From Streptomyces rishiriensis (GTDB lineage: Bacteria > Actinomycetota > Actinomycetes > Streptomycetales > Streptomycetaceae): a stretch of 64,000 nt of DNA. The stretch lies in assembly GCF_030815485.1 (NCBI RefSeq), contig NZ_JAUSWV010000002.1:5580001-5644000 (forward strand). The letters run 5' to 3'. The notes under the pieces were generated by a model. The model searched no databases. It saw only the letters and a program-made list of their open reading frames with translations, and was not told the origin of the DNA. The position numbers were made by a program, and so were the translations under genes. Below are positions 41,221-50,148 of the stretch, in pieces; within the stretch, counting starts at the first letter, position 1; every line of letters starts with the position of its first letter.

Positions 41221-42677
41221 TCGGTGTCGTCGTCCTCCGAGTCGGTCCCGTCGTCGTCCTTCTTCAGGTTCGGCCTGTCACCGGAGCCCGCGCCGGAGCC
41301 GCCGCTCGCCGCTTCGCCGAGCATCTTGTCCAGCTCGGAGAAGTCCATCTGCTCGCGATGCACGAAGCCGTCCGGGTCGTCCAGGTCGGAGGCAGTGGGC
41401 AGCATGTCCGGGTGGGCCCACAATGCGTCACGGCCGTCGACCCCGCGCGCGTCCGTGAGGGAAGCCCACAGGCGGGAGGCGTCCCGCAGGCGGCGCGGAC
41501 GCAGCTCCAGGCCGATCAGCGTCGCGAACGTCTGCTCCGCCGGACCGCCCGAGGCGCGACGGCGGCGCAGCGTCTCGCGCAGGGCGTCCGCGGACGCCAG
41601 ACGCGGTTTGGCGGCCGCGTGCACCACCGCGTCCACCCAGCCCTCCACGAGCGCCAGGGCCGTCTCCAGACGGGCCAGGGCGGCCTTCTGCGCCGGGGTG
41701 TCCTCCGGCTGGAACATGCCCTGCTGGAGCGCGTCCTGCAACTGCTCCGGGTTCTGCGGGTCGAACTGGCCGACGACGTCCTCGAGCTTGGCCGTGTCGA
41801 CCTTGATCCCGCGCGCGTAGCCCTCGACCGCGCCGAACAGGTGCGAGCGCAGCCACGGCACATGCGCGAACAGGCGCTGGTGGGCGGCCTCGCGCAGCGC
41901 GAGGTAGAGCCGCACCTCGTCCTTCGTCACGCCGAGGTCCTTGCCGAACGCGTCGATGTTGACCGGCAGCAGCGCGGCACGCCCGGCCGGACCGAGCGGC
42001 AGCCCGATGTCGGTCGAGCCGACGACCTCACCCGCGAGCACGCCCACGGCCTGGCCGATCTGCGAGCCGAACATCGCGCCGCCCATCGAGCGCATCATGC
42101 CGATGAGCGGGCCGGCCATGGCCTGCATCTCCTCCGGCAGGACATCGCCCATGGCCGCGCCGACGCGCTCGGCGACCGGGTCGACGAGCTCCTTCCACGC
42201 GGGCAGGGTCGCCTCGACCCACTCCGCGCGGGACCACGCGACCGCCGTGCCCGCGCCGGACGGCAAGGACGTCGCGTCGTCCAGCCAGAGGTCGGCCAGG
42301 CGGACGGCTTCTTGGACCGCGGTGCGCTCGGAGGGTCCGACGCTGGCGTCCTTGACGCCGTCGGCGGTGCCCTGGGCGACCGTCTGGCGGGCGATCTGCT
42401 TGGCCATGTCCCAGTTCACCGGTCCGCCCTCGTACGAGAGCATCTGGCCCAGCTGCTGGAAGGCGGCTCCCAGGTCGTTGGGGTTCAGCGAACCGAACAT
42501 CGCGGCGAGCGGGTTGTCCGCACCGGGGGCGCCAAAGCCTCCGGCACCGGGCAGCCCGCCGAAACCGAACGGGTTGGCCGGTCCCTGACCACCGCCGCTC
42601 TGCGGGCCCTTCTTGCCCTCGTCGCCGTCTTCCGGCTCCTCCGGCGGAAGGCCGAATCCGAATGGGGTGTCACTCAC
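41217..42677 (-). CDS. Zincin-like metallohydrolase (DUF2342 / zincin_2 family)
   Basis: This 486-residue cytoplasmic protein is found across actinobacteria and annotated as a zinc-dependent metalloprotease. Gly/Pro-rich disordered ends flank a helical core. The family motif LREAAHQRLFAHVPWLRSHL (about 265-284) holds the Glu-x-x-His of the zincin-like site. NPLAAMFGSLNPNDLGAAF and VNWDMAKQIARQTV are other family landmarks. The GTG at 42677 follows GAGGA. It is co-oriented and overlapping with the Nudix gene, and divergent from the SDR gene. A homologue keeps the same neighbourhood in mycobacteria. Confidence 0.9.
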   Translation of the reverse strand: MSDTPFGFGLPPEEPEDGDEGKKGPQSGGGQGPANPFGFGGLPGAGGFGAPGADNPLAAMFGSLNPNDLGAAFQQLGQMLSYEGGPVNWDMAKQIARQTVAQGTADGVKDASVGPSERTAVQEAVRLADLWLDDATSLPSGAGTAVAWSRAEWVEATLPAWKELVDPVAERVGAAMGDVLPEEMQAMAGPLIGMMRSMGGAMFGSQIGQAVGVLAGEVVGSTDIGLPLGPAGRAALLPVNIDAFGKDLGVTKDEVRLYLALREAAHQRLFAHVPWLRSHLFGAVEGYARGIKVDTAKLEDVVGQFDPQNPEQLQDALQQGMFQPEDTPAQKAALARLETALALVEGWVDAVVHAAAKPRLASADALRETLRRRRASGGPAEQTFATLIGLELRPRRLRDASRLWASLTDARGVDGRDALWAHPDMLPTASDLDDPDGFVHREQMDFSELDKMLGEAASGGSGAGSGDRPNLKKDDDGTDSEDDDTE

Positions 42678-42870
42678 GGGGTTCCTCGGCTGGTAAGGCC
42701 ACCGGTTTCTCGGCCGGCGGCGACTGCCCTGCAACACCACCCAGCGTAGACACCCCGGCTCGATCGGGCCTCGGTGCTTCGCCGACTCCTGGCCTGCGGC
42801 AGGATGGATGCCACCTGGTACGTACGCTTCACTCGCGCCCGTATGCCAAGACAACCGCTGGAGACACCTG

Positions 42871-43980
42871 GTGAGTTCCCCAGATCCGCAGGTTCGCGCA
42901 GCGCGAAACCACTCGACCCCGGCCGGCGCGCGCGGGCCCGTCGTCGCCGTGACCGGCGCCGCGACCGGGATCGGCGCGCTGCTCACGGAGCGGCTCGCCG
43001 CGTCGCAGGAGATCAAACAGGTCGTCGCCATCGACGAGCGGCGGGGCGAATGCGACGCGGCACAGTGGCACATCCTCGACGTCCGGGACCCGGCGATCGC
43101 CGACAAGCTGCGCGGCGCGGACGTCGTGGTCCACCTCGCGCTCGACCTCGACCTGGGGAGTGACGCCGCCGCCCGGACGGCCTACAACGTGCGCGGCACG
43201 CAGACCGTGCTGACGGCCGCCGCGGCGGCCGGGGTGCACCGGGTGGTGCTGTGCACCTCCGCGATGGTCTACGGCGCGCTCGAGGACAACGAGCTGCCGC
43301 TCTCGGAGGAGGCGGAGCTGCGGGCCACGGCGGAGGCGACCGGCGTGGGGGATCTCCTGGAGATCGAACGTCTGGCCCGGCGTGCGCCCCGGGCGCATCC
43401 GGGGCTCAACGTCACCGTGGTGCGGCCCGCGGTGCTGGTCGGCGGTACGGACACCGCGCTGACGCGGTACTTCGAGTCGCCGCGCCTGCTGGTCGTCGCC
43501 GGGTCGCGGCCGGCCTGGCAGTTCTGCCATGTCGAGGACCTGGTGAGCGCCCTGGAGTACGCCGTCCTGGAGAAGGTCGACGGCGAGCTGGCCGTCGGCT
43601 GCGACGGATGGCTGGAGCAGGAGGAGGTCGAGGAGCTCAGCGGGATCCGGCGCATGGAGCTGCCGTCGGCGGTCGCGCTCGGGGCCGCCGCCCGGCTGCA
43701 CCGGATCGGGCTGACGCCGTCGCCGGCCGGGGACCTCGCGTACACGATGTACCCCTGGGTGGTGAGCGGGAGCCGGCTGCACGACGCGGGGTGGCGGCCG
43801 CGGTGGACCAATGAGGACGTTCTCGCGGAGCTGCTGGCGGAGGTGGCCGGGCGGCACACCGTCGTCGGTCGGCGGCTCGGGCGCAAGGACGCCACGGCTG
43901 CGGGCGCGGCCGGGGCGACGGTCGCCCTCCTGGGTGCGGCGGCTGTGGTGCGGCGGGCCCGCAAGGCTCGGCGCCGATGA
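42871..43980 (+). CDS. SDR-family NAD-dependent epimerase/dehydratase-like protein with C-terminal hydrophobic tail
   Basis: This 369-residue extended short-chain dehydrogenase-like protein has the dinucleotide loop TGAATGIGALL near residue 31, VVHLALDLD, and NVRGTQTVLTAAAAAGVHRVV. The catalytic region CTSAMVYGALEDNELP lacks a clear YxxxK, so activity may be changed or lost. A C-terminal hydrophobic segment (ATVALLGAAAVV) followed by Arg/Lys-rich residues suggests a membrane anchor. The GTG at 42871 follows GGAGACACCTG. The divergent gene is the zincin. The substrate is unknown. Confidence 0.9.
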   Translation: MSSPDPQVRAARNHSTPAGARGPVVAVTGAATGIGALLTERLAASQEIKQVVAIDERRGECDAAQWHILDVRDPAIADKLRGADVVVHLALDLDLGSDAAARTAYNVRGTQTVLTAAAAAGVHRVVLCTSAMVYGALEDNELPLSEEAELRATAEATGVGDLLEIERLARRAPRAHPGLNVTVVRPAVLVGGTDTALTRYFESPRLLVVAGSRPAWQFCHVEDLVSALEYAVLEKVDGELAVGCDGWLEQEEVEELSGIRRMELPSAVALGAAARLHRIGLTPSPAGDLAYTMYPWVVSGSRLHDAGWRPRWTNEDVLAELLAEVAGRHTVVGRRLGRKDATAAGAAGATVALLGAAAVVRRARKARRR

Positions 43981-44242
43981 GCGCGGGGGCGCGCGGCCGG
44001 GTTCTCCGCCCCCGCCGCCCCTTCCCTCCCCGTCCCTGGGAAGGGGCGCTGAATTGGGCCGCCGGGTCCCCGTTCGGCCCTGAACGAGCCGTGTTCACGG
44101 ATTGCCTCGAACTCCACTCAGACTTCCCCCGGAGGGGGCGCCCTCGGACGGGCCGTTTTGGAGGTCGCTCCAAAGGGGCACACGTGCGTGCCGGGTGATT
44201 ACGGTATTTCGCCTGCTTCCCGGGGTGCGGCACGATGGGGGT

Positions 44243-44704
44243 ATGGCAGCCATCGACGACCATCCCGGCGAGCACGCGGCGCAGGATCCCATCAAGCTCA
44301 TCGCCGTTCGCGACAGCCCGCTCTCCCTCGACGAGGTCTTCAAGGCCGTCGGGGACGACGCGGCGGGCGGAACCGCCCTGTTCGTCGGCACGGTGCGCAA
44401 CCACGACGGAGGCGCCGACGTCGACTCCCTCGGCTACTCCAGCCACCCCGGCGCGGAGGCGGAGATGCGCCGGATCGCGGAGAAGGTCGTCGCCGAGTAC
44501 CCCGTGCGGGCGCTGGCCGCGGTGCACCGGGTCGGGGACCTCGGAGTCGGGGACCTCGCCGTCGTGGTCGCCGTCTCGTGCCCGCACCGCGGGGAGGCCT
44601 TCGAGGCCTGCCGGAAGCTGATCGACGATCTCAAGCACGAAGTGCCCATCTGGAAACACCAGACGTTCTCGGACGGTACCGACGAATGGGTCGGCGCCTG
44701 CTGA
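44243..44704 (+). CDS. moaE: Molybdopterin synthase catalytic subunit MoaE
   Basis: This is the large subunit of molybdopterin synthase. It adds sulfur from MoaD thiocarboxylate to precursor Z, making molybdopterin. The 153-residue protein has the signature AAGGTALFVGTVRNHDGG, LGYSSHPGAEAEM and the active-site VPIWKHQTFSDGTDEWV with the key Lys. The ATG at 44243 lies after a G-rich run. It depends on a MoaD activated by an E1 such as MoeZ, whose gene is 32 kb away in this window. It is not in an operon with other molybdenum cofactor genes here. Confidence 0.95.
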   Translation: MAAIDDHPGEHAAQDPIKLIAVRDSPLSLDEVFKAVGDDAAGGTALFVGTVRNHDGGADVDSLGYSSHPGAEAEMRRIAEKVVAEYPVRALAAVHRVGDLGVGDLAVVVAVSCPHRGEAFEACRKLIDDLKHEVPIWKHQTFSDGTDEWVGAC

Positions 44705-44811
44705 ATCGCTTCCGGTTGCGTAACCGCACCCCTGCCGTGAGCGTTGACGGTGCGCATGGTTAATCTGCTGATCAGTCAGTTGTGGTGGCTCATCGGGGTT
44801 CGGAGGTCGGC

Positions 44812-44976
44812 ATGGCGGCGCTCGCCTGGTTGCTGATTCCACTTGTCGCCGCTATCGGCGCCGGCCTGTGGGGTACTTGGGCAAACCGGACTCGGAAGGC
44901 CCGCAGCGACGGCCCTGAGCTGGACGGGTACGCCCGCTTCCGGGCGGCCATGGAGAAGCCCCGCTCGCGTACGTGA
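44812..44976 (+). CDS. Small single-span membrane protein (54 aa)
   Basis: No named family is recognised. One N-terminal transmembrane helix (LAWLLIPLVAAIGAGLWGTW) is followed by a basic cytoplasmic tail that ends KPRSRT and contains GPELDGYARFRAAME, a type of tail conserved in Streptomyces at this position. The ATG at 44812 follows a perfect GGAGGT and is preferred to the upstream start at 44782. It lies just upstream of the ylbL-like gene, which has its own leaderless-type start. Confidence 0.7.
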   Translation: MAALAWLLIPLVAAIGAGLWGTWANRTRKARSDGPELDGYARFRAAMEKPRSRT

Positions 44977-45030
44977 CCCGGGTGGCAGCCCTGACGGTGC
45001 GCTGACAGAAGCGTCCCGTAGTGTCGAGAC

Positions 45031-46122
45031 ATGCCACGCCGCACCGCGACGATGCTCGCCTCCACCCTGATGCTGATCGCGCTCCTGTGTGCGGGCGTAC
45101 TCATCCCCGTGCCGTACGCGGAGATGTCCCCCGGGCCGACGGTGAACACCCTTGGCGATCACGGCGGCGAGCCGGTGCTCCAGATCTCCGGGCGCAAGAC
45201 CTACACGACGAGCGGTCACCTGAACATGACCACCGTGCGGGTCACCAGCGCCGACTACCGGATGAACCTCGTCGAGGCGGTCTACGGCTGGCTCGCGCAC
45301 GACAACAAGGTCGTGCCGCACGACACGCTGTACCCGGACGGCAAGACCGAGGAGCAGTCCACCCAGGAGAACGCCGAGGAGTTCAGCCAGTCCCAGGAGA
45401 GCGCCAAGGTCGCCGCCCTGAAGGAGCTGGACATCCCGGTGACGTCCTGGGTGATCGTCTCGACGGTGGTGAAGGGGTCCCCGGCGGAGGGCGAGCTGCA
45501 CGCCGGGGACGTGATCAAGGCCGTGGACGGCACCGCGGTGAAGGAGCCGGGCGACGTCGCGAAGCTGGTGACCAAGCACAAGCCGGGGGAGAAGGTCGTC
45601 TTCCGCATCGTTCCGGTGAAGGAGCAGGCGGCCGCCGAGAAGGCGAACAAGGCGGCGGCCAGGACCCAGGACGTCACGATCACCACCGCGACCTCCGACG
45701 ACAGCGGCGAGAAGCGGGCCATCGTCGGGATCTCGGCCGGGACCGATCACACCTTCCCCTTCACCATCGACATCAAGCTCGCCGACGTCGGCGGGCCCAG
45801 CGCCGGTCTGATGTTCGCGCTCGGCATCTACGACAAGCTCACCCCGGGCAGCCTGACCGGCGGCAAGTTCGTCGCCGGCACCGGCACCATCGACGACGCC
45901 GGCAAGGTCGGGCCGATCGGCGGCATCGAGATGAAGACGGTCGGCGCCCGAAGTCAGGGCGCCCAGTACTTCCTGACCCCCGCGGAGAACTGTGCGGCCG
46001 CCGCCAAGGACACCCCCTCGGGTCTCAGGCTCGTCAAGGTGAACACCATCGACGACGCCCTCGACGCCCTCGAGGACATCCGCGGCGGCGACACCGCGGA
46101 CCTGCCGAAGTGCACGAAGTAA
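45031..46122 (+). CDS. YlbL-like PDZ and Lon-type (S16) membrane protease
   Basis: This 363-residue protein has an N-terminal membrane anchor (about 8-25, MLASTLMLIALLCAGVLIP), a PDZ domain (about 140-215, VVKGSPAEGELHAGDVIKAVDG) and a C-terminal S16 (Lon-type) protease domain. The catalytic dyad is visible: Ser257 in GGPSAGLMF and Lys302 in EMKTVGA, with the usual 45-residue spacing. It probably degrades membrane or exported proteins at the cell surface. TAGTGT ends 6 nt before the ATG and no ribosome binding site is present, so it is likely leaderless. Confidence 0.94.
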   Translation: MPRRTATMLASTLMLIALLCAGVLIPVPYAEMSPGPTVNTLGDHGGEPVLQISGRKTYTTSGHLNMTTVRVTSADYRMNLVEAVYGWLAHDNKVVPHDTLYPDGKTEEQSTQENAEEFSQSQESAKVAALKELDIPVTSWVIVSTVVKGSPAEGELHAGDVIKAVDGTAVKEPGDVAKLVTKHKPGEKVVFRIVPVKEQAAAEKANKAAARTQDVTITTATSDDSGEKRAIVGISAGTDHTFPFTIDIKLADVGGPSAGLMFALGIYDKLTPGSLTGGKFVAGTGTIDDAGKVGPIGGIEMKTVGARSQGAQYFLTPAENCAAAAKDTPSGLRLVKVNTIDDALDALEDIRGGDTADLPKCTK

Positions 46123-46131
46123 CCGGACGGA

Positions 46132-46674
46132 CTACTCCGCGAACGTCGCCGACAACGCCTCGGCGAGACCCGGCACCAGGCCCGCTCCGGTGAGGACCTC
46201 CGTCGAAGCGTCCTTCTCGCGCAGCCGCAGGGCCGAGTCGCGGGTGCCGTCGCGCAGGACGCCGACCGTCATCCGCACCTCCTGACGGTCGGGATGCTCC
46301 GCGACCCACTTCGCGAGCTTCTTGTCGCTCAAGCCCTGCGGGACCTGGGCCTCGGCGGACGGCGGCAGCATCAGGCGCTCCACGGTGAGGGCGCAGCCGA
46401 CCACCGCGTCGGGCCAGGCGATCGTGGCCAGGAACTCGTCGAGCGGCTTGTCCGTTGGCACTTCGTCCTGCTCGATCGGGGTGAGACCGGTGGTCTCGGA
46501 CTCGTCCTGAAGGCCGAGCTGGGCGGCGAGCGACGGTTCCTGCGTTCGCAGCCGAGCGTTGTCTACGAGGGCGAAAAGGCGGGCGGGCTGGTCCCAGCCG
46601 AGGCCGGAGGCGTACTCGTCGATCTCAAGTACGGCCCGGGTGAGCGGGCTCGCCGCCATGGGAGTGTTGGACAT
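46132..46674 (-). CDS. PPA1309-family protein of unknown function (180 aa)
   Basis: This is a conserved actinobacterial soluble protein with no known role. It has LTRAVLEIDEYASGLGWDQPARLFALVD at the N-terminus, WPDAVVGCALTVERLMLP in the middle and a regular C-terminal half VRMTVGVLRDGTRDSALRLRE. The ATG at 46674 is the family start; in-frame sequence upstream of it is not coding. It is convergent with ylbL (9 nt between stops) and divergent from the UPF0182 gene. Confidence 0.85.
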   Translation of the reverse strand: MSNTPMAASPLTRAVLEIDEYASGLGWDQPARLFALVDNARLRTQEPSLAAQLGLQDESETTGLTPIEQDEVPTDKPLDEFLATIAWPDAVVGCALTVERLMLPPSAEAQVPQGLSDKKLAKWVAEHPDRQEVRMTVGVLRDGTRDSALRLREKDASTEVLTGAGLVPGLAEALSATFAE

Positions 46675-46708
46675 GGTCACAATCCTGCCTCGTTCAGGGG
46701 TGGAATCG

Positions 46709-46734
46709 GGAACCGAGTAAACGGTGAGTAAGTT
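46709..46734 (+). promoter_or_regulatory. Possible ECF-type (SigR-like) promoter for the UPF0182 gene
   Basis: GGAAC (46709-46713) and GTT (46732-46734) are separated by exactly 18 nt. This matches the SigR spacing with one mismatch (GGAAC in place of GGAAT) and would start transcription near 46742, about 85 nt upstream of the gene. A single-base difference from consensus makes this a weaker call than the moeZ and mycoredoxin promoters. Confidence 0.45.
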
Positions 46735-46826
46735 GCATAGGTGTGGGCCCACGATCACGGGGGGCCACGAACGGCCCACGAACACGCGGGTCTGACGGAT
46801 CAATCGCGACTTTCGAGGTGCGCACC

Positions 46827-49820
46827 TTGGCTTTCCAGATGCCGGACCGCGGCGGAGGCCCCACGGGGCCGCGGATCAGAGTGGGCCGCCCGTCCCGGCG
46901 CGTCCGGACCCTGCTCATGACACTGGGCGTCCTAGCCGTACTCGGCATGGCGTTCACGATGTTCGCGGGGTTCTGGACGGACTGGCTCTGGTACCGCTCG
47001 GTGAACTACTCGTCGGTGTTCACGACCACACTGTGGACCAAGATCGGGCTGTTCTTCGTCTTCGGCCTGCTGATGGCCCTCGCGGTCGGCTTCAACATCT
47101 GGCTGGCGCACCGGCTGCGGCCGCCGCTCAGCGCGATGTCGGTGGAGCAGCAGAGCCTCGACCGCTACCGCATGGGTATCGCGCCCTACAAGACATGGCT
47201 GCTGCTCGGCATCACCGCCCTGGTCGGCCTGATCGCGGGCGCCTCGGCGGCGGGCCAGTGGCGGACCTGGCTGATGTGGGTCAACGGCGTGCCCTTCCAC
47301 CAGAAGGACCCGCAGTTCCATCTCGACGTGTCCTTCTTCGCGTTCGACCTGCCCTGGTACCGGTTCCTGCTCGGCTTCGGCTTCGCCGCCACGATCCTCT
47401 CGCTGATCGCCGCCGCGCTCACCCACTACCTGTACGGCGGGCTGCGCGTCACCAGCCCGGGCGCGCGCGCCACGGCCGCGGCCACCGGCCACCTTTCGGT
47501 GCTGCTGGGCATCTTCGTCACGCTGAAGGCGGTGGCCTACTGGCTCGACCGTTACGGCCTCGCCGTGAAGTCCAGCGACTTCAAGGCGACGGACAACTGG
47601 ACGGGCCTGCGCTACGTCGACGCCAACGCCTATCTGCCGGCCAAGACGATCCTGTTCTGCATCGCCGTCATCTGCGCCCTGCTGTTCTTCGCCACCCTGT
47701 GGCGGCGCACCTGGCAGCTGCCGGTGATCGGCTTCGGTCTGATGGTGCTCTCGGCGATCCTCATCGGCGGGCTGTACCCGGCGATCGTCCAGAAGTTCCA
47801 GGTCCAGCCGAACGAGCAGGCCAAGGAAGCGCCGTACGTCGAGAAGAACCTCAAGGCGACACGTGAGGCGTACGGCATCGACGGTGCGCAGGTCACCGAG
47901 TACTCGGGTACCAGCAACACCAAGGACAAGACGACGCTGCGCGACGACGTCGACGCCACGGCGAGCATCCGCGTCCTGGACCCGAACATCGTCTCCCCGA
48001 CGTACCAGCAGCTCCAGCAGATGCGGAAGTACTACGCGTTCCCGACCAACCTGGACGTGGACCGCTACAACGTCAACGGGGCCGACCAGGACACCGTCAT
48101 CGGCCTGCGCGAGCTGAACCTCGCGGGCGTCGACAAGCAGAACTGGATCAACAACCACTTCCGCTACACCCACGGCTACGGCGTCGTCGCAGCCCAGGGC
48201 ACCACCGCCGACGCCGAGGGACGCCCGCTGTTCACCGAGTCCAACCTGCCCTCCGAGGGCGATCTGGGCACGTACCAGCAGCGGATCTACTACGGCGAGA
48301 AGACGACCGCGTACTCGATCGTCGGCGGTCCCCAGAAGGAGATCGACTACTCCGACGACGCCGGTGAGAAGACCACGAGTTACACCGGCAAGAGCGGGGT
48401 CAACCTCTCCAACCCGGTCAACCGGGCCGCGTACGCGGTGGCGTTCGGCGAGCCGCAGATCCTGTACTCCGGGGCGATCGGCGAAGGTTCGCGGATCCTG
48501 TACAACCGCACGCCCAAGGAGCGCGTCGAGGCGGTCGCCCCGTGGCTGACCATCGACGGCGACGCCTATCCGGCCGTGGTCAACCACAAGATCGAGTGGA
48601 TCGTCGACGCGTACACGACGACGAACGGCTACCCGTACGCCTCCCGTACGACCCTCGGCGACACCACGGCCGACTCGCTGACGGCGACCAACGACAACCG
48701 CGCGGTGGTGGCCCAGCAGAACCAGGTCAACTACATCCGCAACTCGGTGAAGGCGACCGTCGACGCGTACACCGGCGAGGTCAAGCTCTACCAGTGGGAC
48801 ACCCAGGACCCGGTCCTGAAGACCTGGATGAAGGCGTTCCCCGGCACGGTGAAGTCCAAGTCGTCCATCTCGGCCGACCTGATGGCCCATCTCCGGTACC
48901 CGCAGGACCTGTTCAAGGTCCAGCGCGAGCTGCTCACCCGCTACCACGTGAAGGACGCCACGACGTTCCTCAGCGGCAGCGAGGTGTGGCAGGTGCCGGA
49001 CGACCCGTCCAACAAGTCGGGTGACGCGGTCCCGCCGTACTACCTGAGCATGAAGATGCCCGACCAGAAGGCACAGGCGTTCTCGCTGACCACGACCTTC
49101 ACGCCCAACGGCCGGGACAACCTCAGCGCGTTCATGGCGGTCGACTCCGAGGCGGGCACTTCCGACTACGGCAAGATCAGAGTCCTGAAACTGCCGACCA
49201 GTACGACCGTCGACGGACCCAAACAGGTGCAGAGCCAGTTCAACTCGGAACAGGACATCGCCGAGTCCATCAGGCTTCTCAAGGGCGGCGACTCCGACAT
49301 CGAGTACGGCAACCTGCTGACGGTGCCACTCGACGGAGGTCTGCTGTACGTCGAGCCCGTCTATGTGCGCGGTGGCGGACTCAAGTACCCGCTCCTGAAG
49401 AAGGTGTTGGTGACCTACGGCGGCAACACCGCCTTCGAGGACACCCTGGACGAGGCCCTCAACAAGGTCTTCGGCGCGGAGGGTACGACCCCGCCGCCGG
49501 CGGACGAGGGCGACGGCACGACCACACCGCCGACGTCCACCAACCCGACGGTGCGGGAGGCGCTGACCGATGCCCAGGAGGCCTTCACGGCCGGCCAGGA
49601 GGCGCTGAAGAAGCCCGACTGGGACGCGTACGCCAAGGCGCAGAAGGACCTCGAGGCCGCGCTGAAGCGGGCCGAGGACGCGCAGGCCGAGGCCGACAAG
49701 GGCGCCAAGGCGAGCAGCAGTCCGAGCCCGACGAGTTCGGCGAGTCCGAACGGCGGCTCCGGCAGTAGCTCCGGAGGCGGCGCCACCAGCAGTCCGAGTC
49801 CCAGTCCCAGCAGCGGCTGA
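46827..49820 (+). CDS. UPF0182 family large membrane protein
   Basis: This 997-residue integral membrane protein has about seven transmembrane segments in the first 330 residues. A large extracytoplasmic domain follows (about 340-930) with the UPF0182 landmarks EAYGIDGAQVTEYSG, FRYTHGYGVVAAQG, YYGEKTTAYSIVG and LIRYP-type strands. The last 70 residues are a charged helix (DAQEAFTAGQEALKKPDWDA) and a Ser/Pro/Gly-rich tail. The function is not known. The best start is TTG at 46827, since GAGGTG lies 6 nt upstream and the family begins AFQMPDRGG; ATG 46839 lacks a site. A possible ECF promoter lies about 115 nt upstream. Confidence 0.92.
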   Translation: MAFQMPDRGGGPTGPRIRVGRPSRRVRTLLMTLGVLAVLGMAFTMFAGFWTDWLWYRSVNYSSVFTTTLWTKIGLFFVFGLLMALAVGFNIWLAHRLRPPLSAMSVEQQSLDRYRMGIAPYKTWLLLGITALVGLIAGASAAGQWRTWLMWVNGVPFHQKDPQFHLDVSFFAFDLPWYRFLLGFGFAATILSLIAAALTHYLYGGLRVTSPGARATAAATGHLSVLLGIFVTLKAVAYWLDRYGLAVKSSDFKATDNWTGLRYVDANAYLPAKTILFCIAVICALLFFATLWRRTWQLPVIGFGLMVLSAILIGGLYPAIVQKFQVQPNEQAKEAPYVEKNLKATREAYGIDGAQVTEYSGTSNTKDKTTLRDDVDATASIRVLDPNIVSPTYQQLQQMRKYYAFPTNLDVDRYNVNGADQDTVIGLRELNLAGVDKQNWINNHFRYTHGYGVVAAQGTTADAEGRPLFTESNLPSEGDLGTYQQRIYYGEKTTAYSIVGGPQKEIDYSDDAGEKTTSYTGKSGVNLSNPVNRAAYAVAFGEPQILYSGAIGEGSRILYNRTPKERVEAVAPWLTIDGDAYPAVVNHKIEWIVDAYTTTNGYPYASRTTLGDTTADSLTATNDNRAVVAQQNQVNYIRNSVKATVDAYTGEVKLYQWDTQDPVLKTWMKAFPGTVKSKSSISADLMAHLRYPQDLFKVQRELLTRYHVKDATTFLSGSEVWQVPDDPSNKSGDAVPPYYLSMKMPDQKAQAFSLTTTFTPNGRDNLSAFMAVDSEAGTSDYGKIRVLKLPTSTTVDGPKQVQSQFNSEQDIAESIRLLKGGDSDIEYGNLLTVPLDGGLLYVEPVYVRGGGLKYPLLKKVLVTYGGNTAFEDTLDEALNKVFGAEGTTPPPADEGDGTTTPPTSTNPTVREALTDAQEAFTAGQEALKKPDWDAYAKAQKDLEAALKRAEDAQAEADKGAKASSSPSPTSSASPNGGSGSSSGGGATSSPSPSPSSG

Positions 49821-49860
49821 TCTTGCCCGCCCCGCGTCGTGGTACGGTTGTGGAACACGA

Positions 49861-49934
49861 CGCGGGGTGGAGCAGCTCGGTAGCTCGCTGGGCTCATAAC
49901 CCAGAGGTCGCAGGTTCAAATCCTGTCCCCGCTA
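49861..49934 (+). tRNA. Initiator tRNA-fMet (CAU), copy 1
   Basis: Complete 74-nt cloverleaf without an encoded CCA. The anticodon CAT lies in the loop of a stem with three consecutive G-C pairs (GGG/CCC), and positions 1 and 72 are mismatched (C, T); both are hallmarks of initiator tRNA. It is identical in sequence to the copy at 52404. A TACGGT -10-like box lies at 49843-49848, and a strong terminator follows. Confidence 0.97.
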
Positions 49935-49940
49935 CTGAAG

Positions 49941-49977
49941 ACGAAGGCCCGGATCCTTTCAGGATCCGGGCCTTCGT
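49941..49977 (+). terminator. Terminator of tRNA-fMet copy 1
   Basis: 16-bp stem (49941-49956 with 49962-49977) with a TTTCA loop, 7 nt after the tRNA. Confidence 0.86.
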
Positions 49978-50148
49978 GGTGTGCGAACGCATGTGCCGGG
50001 GAGACCGATGGCCGCGCCGCTGGGGGGAGTTGGGCGTTCTGTGTTTGACTTGTCTCTCTGTGGGCATGTCGACAAAACGCTGAAGTGACCTTACGGGCCG
50101 CGGTATACCAGGTGTACCCGGGTTGCGGGTGGTGCGACGATGGACGTT

